Positions 29,743 through 37,351 of a stretch of DNA of 64,000 nucleotides are shown here, in pieces; positions within the stretch are counted from its first letter, which is position 1, and each line of letters starts with the position of its first letter. The DNA lies in assembly GCF_016900775.1 (NCBI RefSeq), contig NZ_JACJKN010000009.1:26814-90813 (forward strand). The letters run 5' to 3'. The notes beneath the pieces were generated by a model. It had not been told where the DNA came from, ran no database searches, and was given only the letters and a program-made list of their open reading frames with translations. The position numbers and the translations under genes are program-made. The stretch is from Olsenella uli (lineage in GTDB: Bacteria > Actinomycetota > Coriobacteriia > Coriobacteriales > Atopobiaceae).

Positions 29743-32298
29743 ATGGCTATGACTCACGACTACTTGGATTACCTCAACCAGAGGGTCGGAATCGCCCCCG
29801 CGAACAGCCAGGAGGAGCTTCAGGCAGCCGAGACCATCGCGAGCCTCATGGGCCAGCATGACGTCGAGCCCGCCATCGAGGAGTTCGACGCGCCCTCCGT
29901 CTCCGGGCTGGCGCCGGCGATCATCTCCATCGTGATGTTCCTCGGCATCCTCGTCTCCGGCTTTGGCATGGTGGCTCTCGCCCTCGTCGGGTTTGTCCTC
30001 GCCGCCGTCCCCGCCGCGCTCGCGCTGCTGAGGGCCTTCGGCAGGGAGCCCTCTCTCGCCCTCGGGCCGAGCGCGCGGAGCCAGAACGTCGTCGCGGTGC
30101 ACCGCGCCTCGGGCCCGCTCGTGGTCAAGGGCAGCCGCCCCATCGTGGTCGTGGCCCACTATGACACCCCCCACGAGAACTTCCTCTATTCCTCTCCCAT
30201 TGCGCCCTACCTCCCGCTCATCTCGCGCGCGGTCGCGCCGTGCTCGTATGCCGTCGCCCTCTGCGCGTTCATCCAGCTCCTCGGCTTCATTCCCGCGCCC
30301 GCCCGCATCGTGCTCTGGGTCGTGGGCATCCTTGCGTCCCTGCCCGCCGTCCTGCTCGCCGTCGGCGCGATCTACGAGCGCGTGTCCCCGTGCACCCTCG
30401 GCGCGAACGACAACAAGGCCGCCGTCGCGTCGCTTCTGGGCGTGATGGAGAACGTGAGCCCGAGCGGGCTCGTCCCCACGCCGCGCCCCGTCGTCGCGCC
30501 CGAGCCCGAGCCCGCCGAGGAGCCCGAGCTCGCCCCTGAGCCCATGGAGGCCACCGAGGAGGTTGCGCCCGCGGTCGAGCCGGACGTCGCTCCCACTGCC
30601 GCTCCGGAGGAGGAGCCCGCCGAGGCCGCGTCCTTTGTTCCCGAGCCCGCGCCCGAGCCGGCGGCTCCCGCCCCGGCCCCTGCCGCCGAGAAGGTCGTCG
30701 GCGTCCGCCACGGAGCCGAGGTTCTGCGCGAGCTCGACATCCTGCCTGAGGGGTGCGAGATAGAGTACGACCTCCCTGCCGCCCCGGCTCCTGCGCCCGC
30801 CCCGGCGCGTCCCACCACCTCGGCCCGCGCCGCCCAGGCGCCCGCGTCGCTGCCCATCGACGTGCCCGCCGCCGTTCCCGCGCCCGCTCCGGCCATGGTC
30901 CCCGAGCCCGTGGAGGGCTACGAGGACTCGCCGAGCCCGATCGAGACCATCCGCACCTTCGCCGAGGGCCTTGTCGAGCGCGTCTCGTCCCTCGTGCGCT
31001 CCATCATCCCCTCGAGGGATGCCACGGCCGAGGAGGCCGCGGAGCCCTCTCCCGAAGAGCGCGTTTCCGCCGAGGAGCCCCAGCCCGCGGAGCCCACCCC
31101 TGCGCCCGCTCCGCAGCAGGCCGAGCCGACCGCGGAGCAGCATGACGAGCCTGCCGAGAGCGTCGAGGCGACGGCCTCCTTCGCCCCGACCTCCGACGAC
31201 CAGACCACGCGCGACGAGCTCCTCTCCACGGGCCGCTTCTCGCTCGTGATGGACGACGAGACGAGCCACGGCGTTGGGCCGAAGGACCCCTCCGGCCTCA
31301 CCGAGATGGGCGACACCGCGGTCGACCTCGACGCAACCCAGCCCACGGCGCCCGTGGCCGCGCCGCGCCCCGCGGCCCCGGAGGACCCGGAGTGGGGCAA
31401 GGCGAGCTACCGCCCCCAGGTCTCCAGTGTTGCCAAGAGGGCCACACTCTTCGACCTCCCCGATCCCACCGTGAGCTCCGTCGACCCGCTGGGGAGCACG
31501 GGCAAGGCCCGCCCCGTCGAGGCGCCCCGCAAGGCCGAGGCGTCCCGAGGCCCGGCGTCCCTTCCCGTCATCACCGCCGCGGACCTTCAGGATGCGGAGG
31601 CCCCCGCGCAGGAGGCTGCCCCGGACGCCCCCAGGGAGCGCCTCTCCGGCCTTCTTGACCGTGCCAAGGGCGCGTTCTCCCGTCTGAAGACGCAGGGCGA
31701 CGCCGCCGACGCGCCGGCGGCCGGCGAGGACGACGACCCGATGTGGCGCGGCGGCGCAGCTCCGCGCGGCGGGCTCAGGCTCGTCGAGGACGACGTCCAG
31801 GCCCCGACCGAAGATGAGCTCCGCGATGCCGTCCTCTCCCTGGGCGACGACGAGCTCAACGCCCACGACATCTGGTTCGTCGCGCTCGGCGCGTCTTCGC
31901 TCGACCACGCCGGCATGAGGTCGTTCCTGAGGCAGCACCGCCACGATGTCCGCGGTGCCTTCGTTGTCAACCTCGACTGCGTCGGCGCGGGCGAGCTCAG
32001 CATCCTCACGCGCGAGGGCGTCGACGTCCCCCGCCGCTCGGACCGCCGCCTCGGTCGCCTTCTCTCCAACGCCGCCCGCGACCTCCACGTGGAGATGGGG
32101 CAGGCCCGCTACGACTGGACCTCGACGGATGCCCACCCCGCCATGCGCTCCTCCATGCGCGCGGCCACCATCATGGGCATCGGCGAGAACGGCCTTCCGG
32201 CCCTCTCCCGCACGCTTGACGACGTGGCTGACAACGTCAGCGGGGACCAGGCCCACGCGGTCGCCGAGATCGTCACCGAGATGATTCGCCGCTCCTAG
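29743..32298 (+). CDS. Membrane M28-peptidase-like protein split by a long disordered insert; catalytic Glu pair apparently replaced by Ser
   Basis: An 851-residue protein. Membrane helices lie at about 55-97 and 158-210. M28-like zinc motifs are H139YD141 (VVAHYDTPHENF), D223 in GANDNKAAV, D745 in VVNLDCVG and H798 in TDAHPAM. Between residues ~240 and ~690 sits a low-complexity segment of Ala, Pro and Glu. In M28 enzymes a Glu-Glu pair follows the strand FVAxG; here that strand reads FVALGASSLDHAG, with S718-S719. So it may be a pseudoenzyme or use other residues. AAGGA precedes the ATG. Function unknown. Confidence 0.72.
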   Translation: MAMTHDYLDYLNQRVGIAPANSQEELQAAETIASLMGQHDVEPAIEEFDAPSVSGLAPAIISIVMFLGILVSGFGMVALALVGFVLAAVPAALALLRAFGREPSLALGPSARSQNVVAVHRASGPLVVKGSRPIVVVAHYDTPHENFLYSSPIAPYLPLISRAVAPCSYAVALCAFIQLLGFIPAPARIVLWVVGILASLPAVLLAVGAIYERVSPCTLGANDNKAAVASLLGVMENVSPSGLVPTPRPVVAPEPEPAEEPELAPEPMEATEEVAPAVEPDVAPTAAPEEEPAEAASFVPEPAPEPAAPAPAPAAEKVVGVRHGAEVLRELDILPEGCEIEYDLPAAPAPAPAPARPTTSARAAQAPASLPIDVPAAVPAPAPAMVPEPVEGYEDSPSPIETIRTFAEGLVERVSSLVRSIIPSRDATAEEAAEPSPEERVSAEEPQPAEPTPAPAPQQAEPTAEQHDEPAESVEATASFAPTSDDQTTRDELLSTGRFSLVMDDETSHGVGPKDPSGLTEMGDTAVDLDATQPTAPVAAPRPAAPEDPEWGKASYRPQVSSVAKRATLFDLPDPTVSSVDPLGSTGKARPVEAPRKAEASRGPASLPVITAADLQDAEAPAQEAAPDAPRERLSGLLDRAKGAFSRLKTQGDAADAPAAGEDDDPMWRGGAAPRGGLRLVEDDVQAPTEDELRDAVLSLGDDELNAHDIWFVALGASSLDHAGMRSFLRQHRHDVRGAFVVNLDCVGAGELSILTREGVDVPRRSDRRLGRLLSNAARDLHVEMGQARYDWTSTDAHPAMRSSMRAATIMGIGENGLPALSRTLDDVADNVSGDQAHAVAEIVTEMIRRS

Positions 32299-32330
32299 GG
32301 CGTTTCCCCAGAGCCTCCCTCGAGGGTTCC

Positions 32331-32371
32331 GCGTGCCGCCGTCGCAGCTCATGCGACGGCGGCGCGTCTTT
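32331..32371 (+). terminator. Terminator after the M28-like gene
   Basis: A strong GC-rich hairpin (GCCGCCGTCGCA pairing with TGCGACGGCGGC, loop GCTCA) followed by TCTTT, 33 nt after the stop codon. Confidence 0.8.
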
Positions 32372-32692
32372 GGAGCTGGGCGCGCCCCGCATGGCCGACC
32401 GCAAGGGGGCTCCCGCCGAGCAGGCGGTCCCCGCCCGCGAGCGATGCCACCGGACCGGCGCGCACCCTTCTCTGGCATGCCGCCATCGTTCTTCTCGCCA
32501 CGTTCGTGCCTTGCGTCCCTCTTGCCCTCATAGGCCCTCCCTTCCGCGTGGCGCATACGATACGAGCGGGCGCTTCCCGCCTCGTGACGCCAAGATGACA
32601 GCCCGCTGCCGCAACGCCGACGCTCCGTGCGAGAAGGCCGGAGCCCCCGCAGCTCATGGGCCACGCCTGCTATGAAGATGAATGCCTATGAG
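32372..32692. other. 320-bp gap with no recognised gene
   Basis: Open frames exist on both strands, but none has a ribosome site, convincing codon bias or recognisable protein pattern. I looked for tmRNA, SRP RNA, RNase P RNA and common riboswitch motifs and saw none. One GAGAAGAAC word (complement at 32488-32496) is present. Confidence 0.5.
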
Positions 32693-32717
32693 AAAGGGCC
32701 CCGATCGATCGGGGCCC
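32693..32717 (-). terminator. Terminator after bioY
   Basis: A perfect GC-rich palindrome (GGGCCCCGAT and its complement) followed on the minus strand by TTTCTC, about 45 bp beyond the bioY stop. Confidence 0.8.
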
Positions 32718-32761
32718 TGACGCTTCACACGCTCTCTATGGGATGGCTCGAGACGCCTCTC

Positions 32762-33304
32762 TTACGCGCCCTCCACCATGCCGGAGGCGCCGAGCGCGCG
32801 GCGCACGCGAAGCCCCACGGTCACGCCCACGCCGAGCTTGATGAGGTCCGGCAGCACAAACGGCACGACGGCCGAGAGTGCCGCGGCGGGCAGCGAGACG
32901 GAGAGGTAGGACGCGAGGTGCACCGTCCCGAGCACGTAGGACGTGACGAGCATCACGAGGGCGCACAGCGCGTGCCGCGCGAGCTCGGGCAGGGCCTTGA
33001 GCTCGAGCGCGAGGGCGCCCAGGGCGCTGCCCAGCAGAAAGCCCCAGAGAAAGCCGCCCGTCGGCCCGAGCAGCTGACCCACGCCGCCCGAGAAGCCTGA
33101 GAACACCGGCAGACCGACCGCGCCCACGAGCAGGTACAGCCCCACGGCGGCGACGGCGCCGCGGCCGCCGAGCACGGCGGGCAGCATCGCGATCACGAGC
33201 GTCTGCAGGGTGAACGGCACGGGCCCAAGGGGGACCGTCACCATGGCGGACACGGCGAGCAGCGCCACCGACGCGCCAATGCGACATATCTGACCAGCAC
33301 TCAT
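32762..33304 (-). CDS. bioY: Biotin transporter substrate-binding protein BioY
   Basis: The 180-residue protein has six hydrophobic segments and the BioY patterns VPLGPVPFTLQTL near the N-terminus, GRRGAVAAVGLYLLVGAVGLPVF-like text (read GGRGAVAAVGLYLLVGAVG), and SGGVGQLLGPTGGFLWGF. BioY is the S component of the energy-coupling-factor biotin importer and works with a shared EcfAT module encoded elsewhere. No biotin synthesis genes are seen here, so biotin is probably taken up. GGGAGG lies 6 nt before the ATG. Confidence 0.94.
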   Translation of the reverse strand: MSAGQICRIGASVALLAVSAMVTVPLGPVPFTLQTLVIAMLPAVLGGRGAVAAVGLYLLVGAVGLPVFSGFSGGVGQLLGPTGGFLWGFLLGSALGALALELKALPELARHALCALVMLVTSYVLGTVHLASYLSVSLPAAALSAVVPFVLPDLIKLGVGVTVGLRVRRALGASGMVEGA

Positions 33305-33321
33305 ATGACCTCCCGTAAGTC

Positions 33322-33353
33322 ATGACAAAGGTGTCAGGGAACTTCGTCATGAT
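33322..33353. repeat. TGACAAAGGTG-family half-copy (copy 5)
   Basis: TCATGACAAAGGTGTCAGGG followed by AACTTCGTCATGA appears without the second inverted arm. It lies 18 bp upstream of the bioY start and may be a decayed or single unit. Confidence 0.7.
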
Positions 33354-33437
33354 ATTTTATTTGTGCTTCTCGGTGTCATGCGCTTGTCCGGACCCGTCGT
33401 ATTTCTCGCCAACCTGTGCTAGAATGAGTCTTCGCAC

Positions 33438-33512
33438 GCGGGCATCGCCAAGTGGTAAGGCATCAGCTTCCCAAGCTGACATTCGCGGGTTCGAGTCCCG
33501 TTGCCCGCTCCA
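33438..33512 (+). tRNA. tRNA-Gly (anticodon CCC)
   Basis: A 75-nt cloverleaf: GCGGGCA acceptor, anticodon loop TTCCCAA (CCC), GGTTCGAGTCC T-arm and encoded CCA. A TAGAAT -10 element lies at 33420-33425, and a terminator follows. Confidence 0.96.
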
Positions 33513-33521
33513 GGAATTGCC

Positions 33522-33543
33522 AGGGCCCCGAAAGGGGCCCTTT
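33522..33543 (+). terminator. Terminator after tRNA-Gly
   Basis: AGGGCCCC and GGGGCCCT pair around GAAA, followed by TTTCC, 9 nt beyond the tRNA end. Confidence 0.85.
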
Positions 33544-33605
33544 CCATGTGGGTAGAACCCCTATGCGCACAAGCGCGCCCCATGCGATGGTAGAAAGGAA
33601 ACACC

Positions 33606-34886
33606 GTGTCACCGCTGCCCATGACCGACGAGGAGTGCCGCGTCGCCACCGAGGCGCTCTCCAGCCAGCTGGATCTCTACGCCACCCTGCTCGTGAGGAA
33701 GGGCGTCTCCCTGCGCGAGGGCCAGGAGCTCGTCCTGCAGGCCCCCGTCGAGCGGGCTGACTTTGCCCGCCGCGTGGTCGCGGCCGCCTACCGCGCCGGA
33801 GCCGGCCACGTGACCGTCATCTGGGCCGACGACGTGGTGAGCCGCCTCACGTACGAGAACTGCCCGCTCGCGTTCTTCGAGCACACGCCCTCCTGGCAGG
33901 TCGAGCAGCTGAACTCCCTCGCGGAGGACGGCGCGGCGTTCCTCTTCCTCGAGGGCTCCGACCCCTCGGCGCTCAAGGGGATCGACCCCGCCAAGCCGGC
34001 GGCGGCCTCCAAGGCGCGCAACACCGAGTGCCGCGCCTTCCGCGACGGCATGGACTTCGGGCGCAACGCCTGGTGCATCGCGGGCGTGCCGGTGGAGGCC
34101 TGGGCGCGCGAGGTCTTCCCGGAACTCTCTCCCGCCGAGGCGGTCTACCGGCTGTGGCGTCTCATCCTCGAGGTCTCGCGCGCCGACGGTGAGGACCCCG
34201 AGAGCGCCTGGGAGACGCACAACGCGTCCTTTGAGAAGACCAAGCGCTTCCTCAATTCCCACCGCTTCGACGCGCTGCGCTACGAGTCCGCAAACGGCAC
34301 CGACCTCACGGTGGGCCTCACCGACGGCCACATCTGGGACGGCGGCGCCGGTCGCACGCAGGGCGGCGTGACCTTCTTCCCCAACATCCCCACCGAGGAG
34401 GTCTTCACCTCGCCCGACCGCATGCGCGCCGAGGGCGTTGTCCACTCCGCCATGCCACTCGTGCGCGCGGGGCAGATCGTGCGCGACTTCTGGCTGCGCT
34501 TCGAGGGCGGCCGCGTGGTCGACTACGGCGCCGAGCAGGGCAAGGAGGTCCTCCGCCACATCCTCGAGACCGACGAGGGCGCCCGTCGGCTCGGCGAGGT
34601 GGCGCTCGTCTCCAAGAACACGCCCATCCGCCAGAGCGACACGCTCTTCTACGACACCCTCTACGACGAGAACGCAAGCTGCCACCTGGCGCTCGGCATG
34701 GGCTTTCCCGAGTGCATCGCCGGCGGCGTCAGCCTCGGCAAGGACGACCTCCTCGCGCGCGGCGTCAACCAGAGCAGCACGCACGTCGACTTCATGATCG
34801 GCACGGACGACATGAACATCTACGGCGTGGCCGCCAACGGCACCGAGACCCCCGTCTTCGTGAACGGGCAGTGGGCCTGGGAGTAG
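33606..34886 (+). CDS. M29 family metal aminopeptidase (AmpS/PepS type)
   Basis: The 426-residue protein matches the M29 aminopeptidases (T. aquaticus aminopeptidase T, S. aureus AmpS). The metal-binding C-terminal half shows RAEGVVHSAMPL, the LYDENASCHLALGMGF motif and SSTHVDFMIG. It removes N-terminal residues from peptides in the cytosol. GTG at 33606 has GAAAGGA upstream. It is flanked by tRNA-Gly and tRNA-Lys and appears monocistronic. Confidence 0.92.
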   Translation: MSPLPMTDEECRVATEALSSQLDLYATLLVRKGVSLREGQELVLQAPVERADFARRVVAAAYRAGAGHVTVIWADDVVSRLTYENCPLAFFEHTPSWQVEQLNSLAEDGAAFLFLEGSDPSALKGIDPAKPAAASKARNTECRAFRDGMDFGRNAWCIAGVPVEAWAREVFPELSPAEAVYRLWRLILEVSRADGEDPESAWETHNASFEKTKRFLNSHRFDALRYESANGTDLTVGLTDGHIWDGGAGRTQGGVTFFPNIPTEEVFTSPDRMRAEGVVHSAMPLVRAGQIVRDFWLRFEGGRVVDYGAEQGKEVLRHILETDEGARRLGEVALVSKNTPIRQSDTLFYDTLYDENASCHLALGMGFPECIAGGVSLGKDDLLARGVNQSSTHVDFMIGTDDMNIYGVAANGTETPVFVNGQWAWE

Positions 34887-34916
34887 CGGCCGCCGCCGTG
34901 ATAGAATCAACCACGC

Positions 34917-34992
34917 GCGCCCTTAGCTCAGCTGGCAGAGCAGGGGACTTTTAATCCCAAGGCCCAGGGTTCGAACCCCTGAGGGCGCACCA
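34917..34992 (+). tRNA. tRNA-Lys (anticodon TTT), integration target
   Basis: A 76-nt cloverleaf: GCGCCCT acceptor, D-arm TAGCTCAGCTGGCAGAGC, anticodon loop CTTTTAA (TTT), GGTTCGAACCC T-arm and CCA. A GTGATAGAAT -10 region lies at 34899-34908. The 3' half from the anticodon loop on is repeated at 40857-40924 as attR, so the integrated element rebuilt a full tRNA at its left end. Confidence 0.96.
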
Positions 34993-35015
34993 TCGCATCG
35001 TGGCAGGTCAGAGGC
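34948..35015. repeat. attL of the tRNA-Lys element
   Basis: 68 bp identical to 40857-40924, beginning CTTTTAATCCC in the anticodon loop and ending in the tRNA terminator stem (GCAGGTCAGAGGC). The sequences differ directly on both sides of this block. Confidence 0.92.
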
Positions 35016-35040
35016 CGTTTTGATCTCTGACCTGCTTTCG
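35003..35040 (+). terminator. Terminator after tRNA-Lys
   Basis: GCAGGTCAGAG pairs with CTCTGACCTGC, followed by TTTCG. The right arm lies beyond attL, so it comes from the element yet restores the stem; at attR the chromosomal version (GGCCTGCTTCTG) remains. Confidence 0.75.
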
Positions 35041-35051
35041 TTTCTGATTGG

Positions 35052-35082
35052 TCGGTACCGTATCGGTACCGAAATCGGTACC
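35052..35082. promoter_or_regulatory. Integrase arm-type site candidates, left
   Basis: Three direct TCGGTACC words at 35052, 35063 and 35075 (11-12 bp apart). Three more with similar spacing occur near attR. Their position inside both ends suggests integrase arm-binding sites. Confidence 0.65.
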
Positions 35083-35162
35083 AAACACGGCGAATCCTTA
35101 CCAAAAGGCGCGGTCTCCGAGGCCGCAGAGGAAGGCCCTGAGAGGGCCGGAAAGGGGTTCGT

Positions 35163-35423
35163 GTGGACGGGAAAAGAATGAGCAGGGCCGAGGCGGCGGA
35201 CATGCTTTCAGATGTTCGGAGGTCTCTGTCTAGCATGAGCCTGCTTATATCGGCCTACATGACCGAAGAGGGATTGGGCAGCGAACACGAGAACAGTGAC
35301 CTGTGGGCGCTGGTTGAGCTTTGCGACCTGAACGCCGACAGGGCCGAGCGGGTCTATCGCTCACTCGTCTCTGATGGTTCTTCTGGATCTGGCAAGCGTG
35401 CGGCAGAGGCGGCGACGGAATGA
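35163..35423 (+). CDS. Hypothetical small protein of the element (first of three)
   Basis: An 86-residue (GTG 35163) or 81-residue (ATG 35178) acidic helical protein; AAAGGGG precedes the GTG. The family is unknown. Its stop overlaps the next start as ATGA, so it is coupled to a tiny membrane protein. In phage satellites, genes at this end are often cargo or interference genes, but nothing in the sequence shows that role. Confidence 0.55.
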   Translation: MDGKRMSRAEAADMLSDVRRSLSSMSLLISAYMTEEGLGSEHENSDLWALVELCDLNADRAERVYRSLVSDGSSGSGKRAAEAATE

Positions 35424-35545
35424 ACGCCGAGCATATCGCCTTCGGGGTGCTGATGGCTTTCATGTGGCTTGCTGGGTTCGTCATAGGGTGCTTTGCCGCT
35501 GATATTCTGTCGGGCATTCGTGGGATGAGGAGGCATGATGGGTGA
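35420..35545 (+). CDS. 41-residue single-pass membrane protein of the element
   Basis: It starts in the ATGA overlap with the upstream gene. Residues ~6-29 (AFGVLMAFMWLAGFVIGCFAA) form one membrane helix, and the last dozen are basic (GIRGMRRHDG). Its end overlaps the following gene's start. Small size and membrane helix recall holin-like or toxin-like peptides, but this is speculation. Confidence 0.5.
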   Translation: MNAEHIAFGVLMAFMWLAGFVIGCFAADILSGIRGMRRHDG

Positions 35546-35741
35546 GGAGAACATAACGAAGAACGCCGCGCTGTCATCGCTCGCGGATGCGGCGGATGTG
35601 TGCGAGTTGATTTCAAGCGCTCTTCGTGGCGTGCAGGAGCCCCGTTCGAGGTATGACGCGGAGCCGATTGCGAAGGCCGCGGCGGACCTGCTGGAGGACG
35701 TAAGCGCAAGCATCTCAAATGCGATATGTGCGCTGAGCTGA
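35535..35741 (+). CDS. Hypothetical small protein of the element (third of three)
   Basis: A 68-residue helical acidic protein; ATG 35535 or 35538 follows GAGGAGG. It overlaps the tiny membrane gene by 11 nt. No family is recognised. It ends the rightward cluster ahead of hairpins. Confidence 0.55.
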   Translation: MMGEENITKNAALSSLADAADVCELISSALRGVQEPRSRYDAEPIAKAAADLLEDVSASISNAICALS

Positions 35742-35947
35742 GGCGGAGGTAGCTAGGCGAGAGCCAGCAAACCCGCAGGTCAGAGGGGGAGGGTTACAGG
35801 ACGGCCACGGGGCCTCCCTACCCAGCGGCCGACTCTGATTTTCTTGCGTGTACGTAATTGGGAGAAAACGAGTAACGGTTCTGTTACGGAAGAGGGGCGA
35901 CGAGCAAACCGGCTCGCCGCCCCTCTCTCCGCCTCATACTGCGGCTT
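35742..35947. terminator. Convergent gap with bidirectional hairpin
   Basis: AGAGGGGCG-A-CGAGC pairs with its near-complement across an AAACC loop at 35891-35926, and GTCAGAG/CTCTGA with a TTTTCTT tail lies at about 35780-35844. These probably end the rightward small genes and the leftward replication genes. No coding region is seen. Confidence 0.65.
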
Positions 35948-36292
35948 TTACCCAGCCTTCGCGCGGCTCCTGCCGAGTTCTGCGGCTATCCCTATCAGCT
36001 CCGCCCCCTTCTCTCCATCTCCCTCGTCGCAAAGCAGCACTGCGGGAATGAGGCTCTGGGCGAGACACGCCGCAAGAAGCTCCCTAACGGTCAGATCCGT
36101 CACGCCATTCCTTGCCCTGCGCGCCGCGTCCTCATGGCCCCCAGCTTCGAACATCTCCGCCGCCTCGTCTGCGTCCAGCGGCGCGAGCATGTCCCCCACA
36201 GTCTCGAATAGCTCGGATAGGGCGGCTTCGTCATGCTCGTCTATCCGCCCCAGTTCCTGCTCCCACATCCGAAAGTCGTTGTCTGTAGCCAT
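35948..36292 (-). CDS. Hypothetical acidic helical protein of the element
   Basis: A 114-residue acidic, mostly helical protein (EHDEAALSELFETVGDML, then DADEAAEMFEAGGHEDAARR). No motif is recognised. ATG at 36292 follows AAGGGGG. It is the last leftward gene, 138 bp below the DnaC-like gene, whose gap holds a 14-bp word (TGCGGAAATGTTGC) repeated near attR. Confidence 0.55.
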   Translation of the reverse strand: MATDNDFRMWEQELGRIDEHDEAALSELFETVGDMLAPLDADEAAEMFEAGGHEDAARRARNGVTDLTVRELLAACLAQSLIPAVLLCDEGDGEKGAELIGIAAELGRSRAKAG

Positions 36293-36430
36293 TCCGGCCC
36301 CCTTTCAATGTGCCCGTGAGCCTCTGTGGCCCACATATAACGGTCGAATACGTGTTCTGTGGTACATGTGTGCGGAAATGTTGCCTCAACGTCTTAGAAC
36401 GCCTCTCACGGCCTCTTGTCCCAAGAACGT

Positions 36431-37351
36431 CTAGCACGGAATCAGGTGCGCCGCCCTCTCGGCGCTGTTCCTGCCCATGGATTTTGCAATGGCCACGGAC
36501 AGGGCTTCTCCTGAATCCCTTCCCGCCTCCGAACCCACGCGCCGCGCAATCTCGGACGGCCTCAGCTCCGCCGTGAACGCGGTCGGCAACCCGGCCTTTC
36601 TCCGCGAGTCGATGACCGACGAGAGCATAGAAGCGTTTCTTGCCGTCCATCCTCGCACCCCCATGCCGTCGAGCACGAGAAGAGAGTGTTCTTTCAGGTC
36701 AGAGAAAAGGCGGGATGCCCCTCCCGGCCCGAATCTGCCACGCCCGTCCGCCTCCATGAGTAGGGAAGGCACATCAACGAACGCGGAACCCCTTACTATT
36801 CCGCAGAGGTATGCACCCGCGACGCTCGCCCGGTCTCCTCCGCCGAGCCATGCAGACTTCGGGTGCTTACCGGAGAGTTCGGCTGAATAGGCTGCAAGCC
36901 CGCCGGATGGATTTAGCAAGAGCGCCGCGTCTGCGACGGCTCCGGGTACCCCTGCCGAGGACATGAGGACCGGGGAAGGCCCGAGCGGCGCGCTGTCAAG
37001 CTGTTCGCGGTACCACTCCGGCCTCTGGTCGGGTGGCAAGGCGTCAAGAATGGCCGCGTATTCCTCTTGGGTTACGCTCCCGCCGCCCTTGGGCCTCGTC
37101 CCCCTCACGCCGTTCACGGGGATGTTTGCGCCCACCAGGGCTATCTTCTTCTCCCTGTCCGGGTCTGAGGGCAACAGCGGCGGGAGTTCTTGACTTGCCC
37201 CGAACGGCTGCGCCTCCATGAGGGCGAGCACTCCGGCTTCTGTGGTCGGTGCCGTCGTGACGGGGTACGTCTGCTTTTGAATGAGGGCCGCCATAGCTCT
37301 TGCAGCCGCCTTCTTCCTCCGCGCCGCTTCTTCCCTGCCTAGGTAGCTCAT
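36431..37351 (-). CDS. Degenerate DnaC/IstB-like ATPase (helicase-loader-like)
   Basis: The 306-residue protein has a basic helical N-terminus and a C-terminal part like DnaC/IstB loaders: LLVLDGMGVRG in the Walker B place and IDSRRKAGLPTAFTAEL in the place of the sensor region (typical form IdeRyxxxlPtixTSN). The Walker A position reads WLGGGDRASVAGAYL, without the usual GKT/S. It may bind helicase without ATP turnover or be decaying. ATG at 37351 overlaps the initiator stop as ATGA, so the two are coupled as in phage O/P pairs. Confidence 0.6.
   Translation of the reverse strand: MSYLGREEAARRKKAAARAMAALIQKQTYPVTTAPTTEAGVLALMEAQPFGASQELPPLLPSDPDREKKIALVGANIPVNGVRGTRPKGGGSVTQEEYAAILDALPPDQRPEWYREQLDSAPLGPSPVLMSSAGVPGAVADAALLLNPSGGLAAYSAELSGKHPKSAWLGGGDRASVAGAYLCGIVRGSAFVDVPSLLMEADGRGRFGPGGASRLFSDLKEHSLLVLDGMGVRGWTARNASMLSSVIDSRRKAGLPTAFTAELRPSEIARRVGSEAGRDSGEALSVAIAKSMGRNSAERAAHLIPC

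Noticed and set aside
29578..32664. Open frame of about 1,028 codons antisense to the M28-like gene
   Set aside because: It is an Arg/Gly-rich shadow of the Ala/Pro/Glu-rich gene on the other strand, with no ribosome site or recognisable domain.
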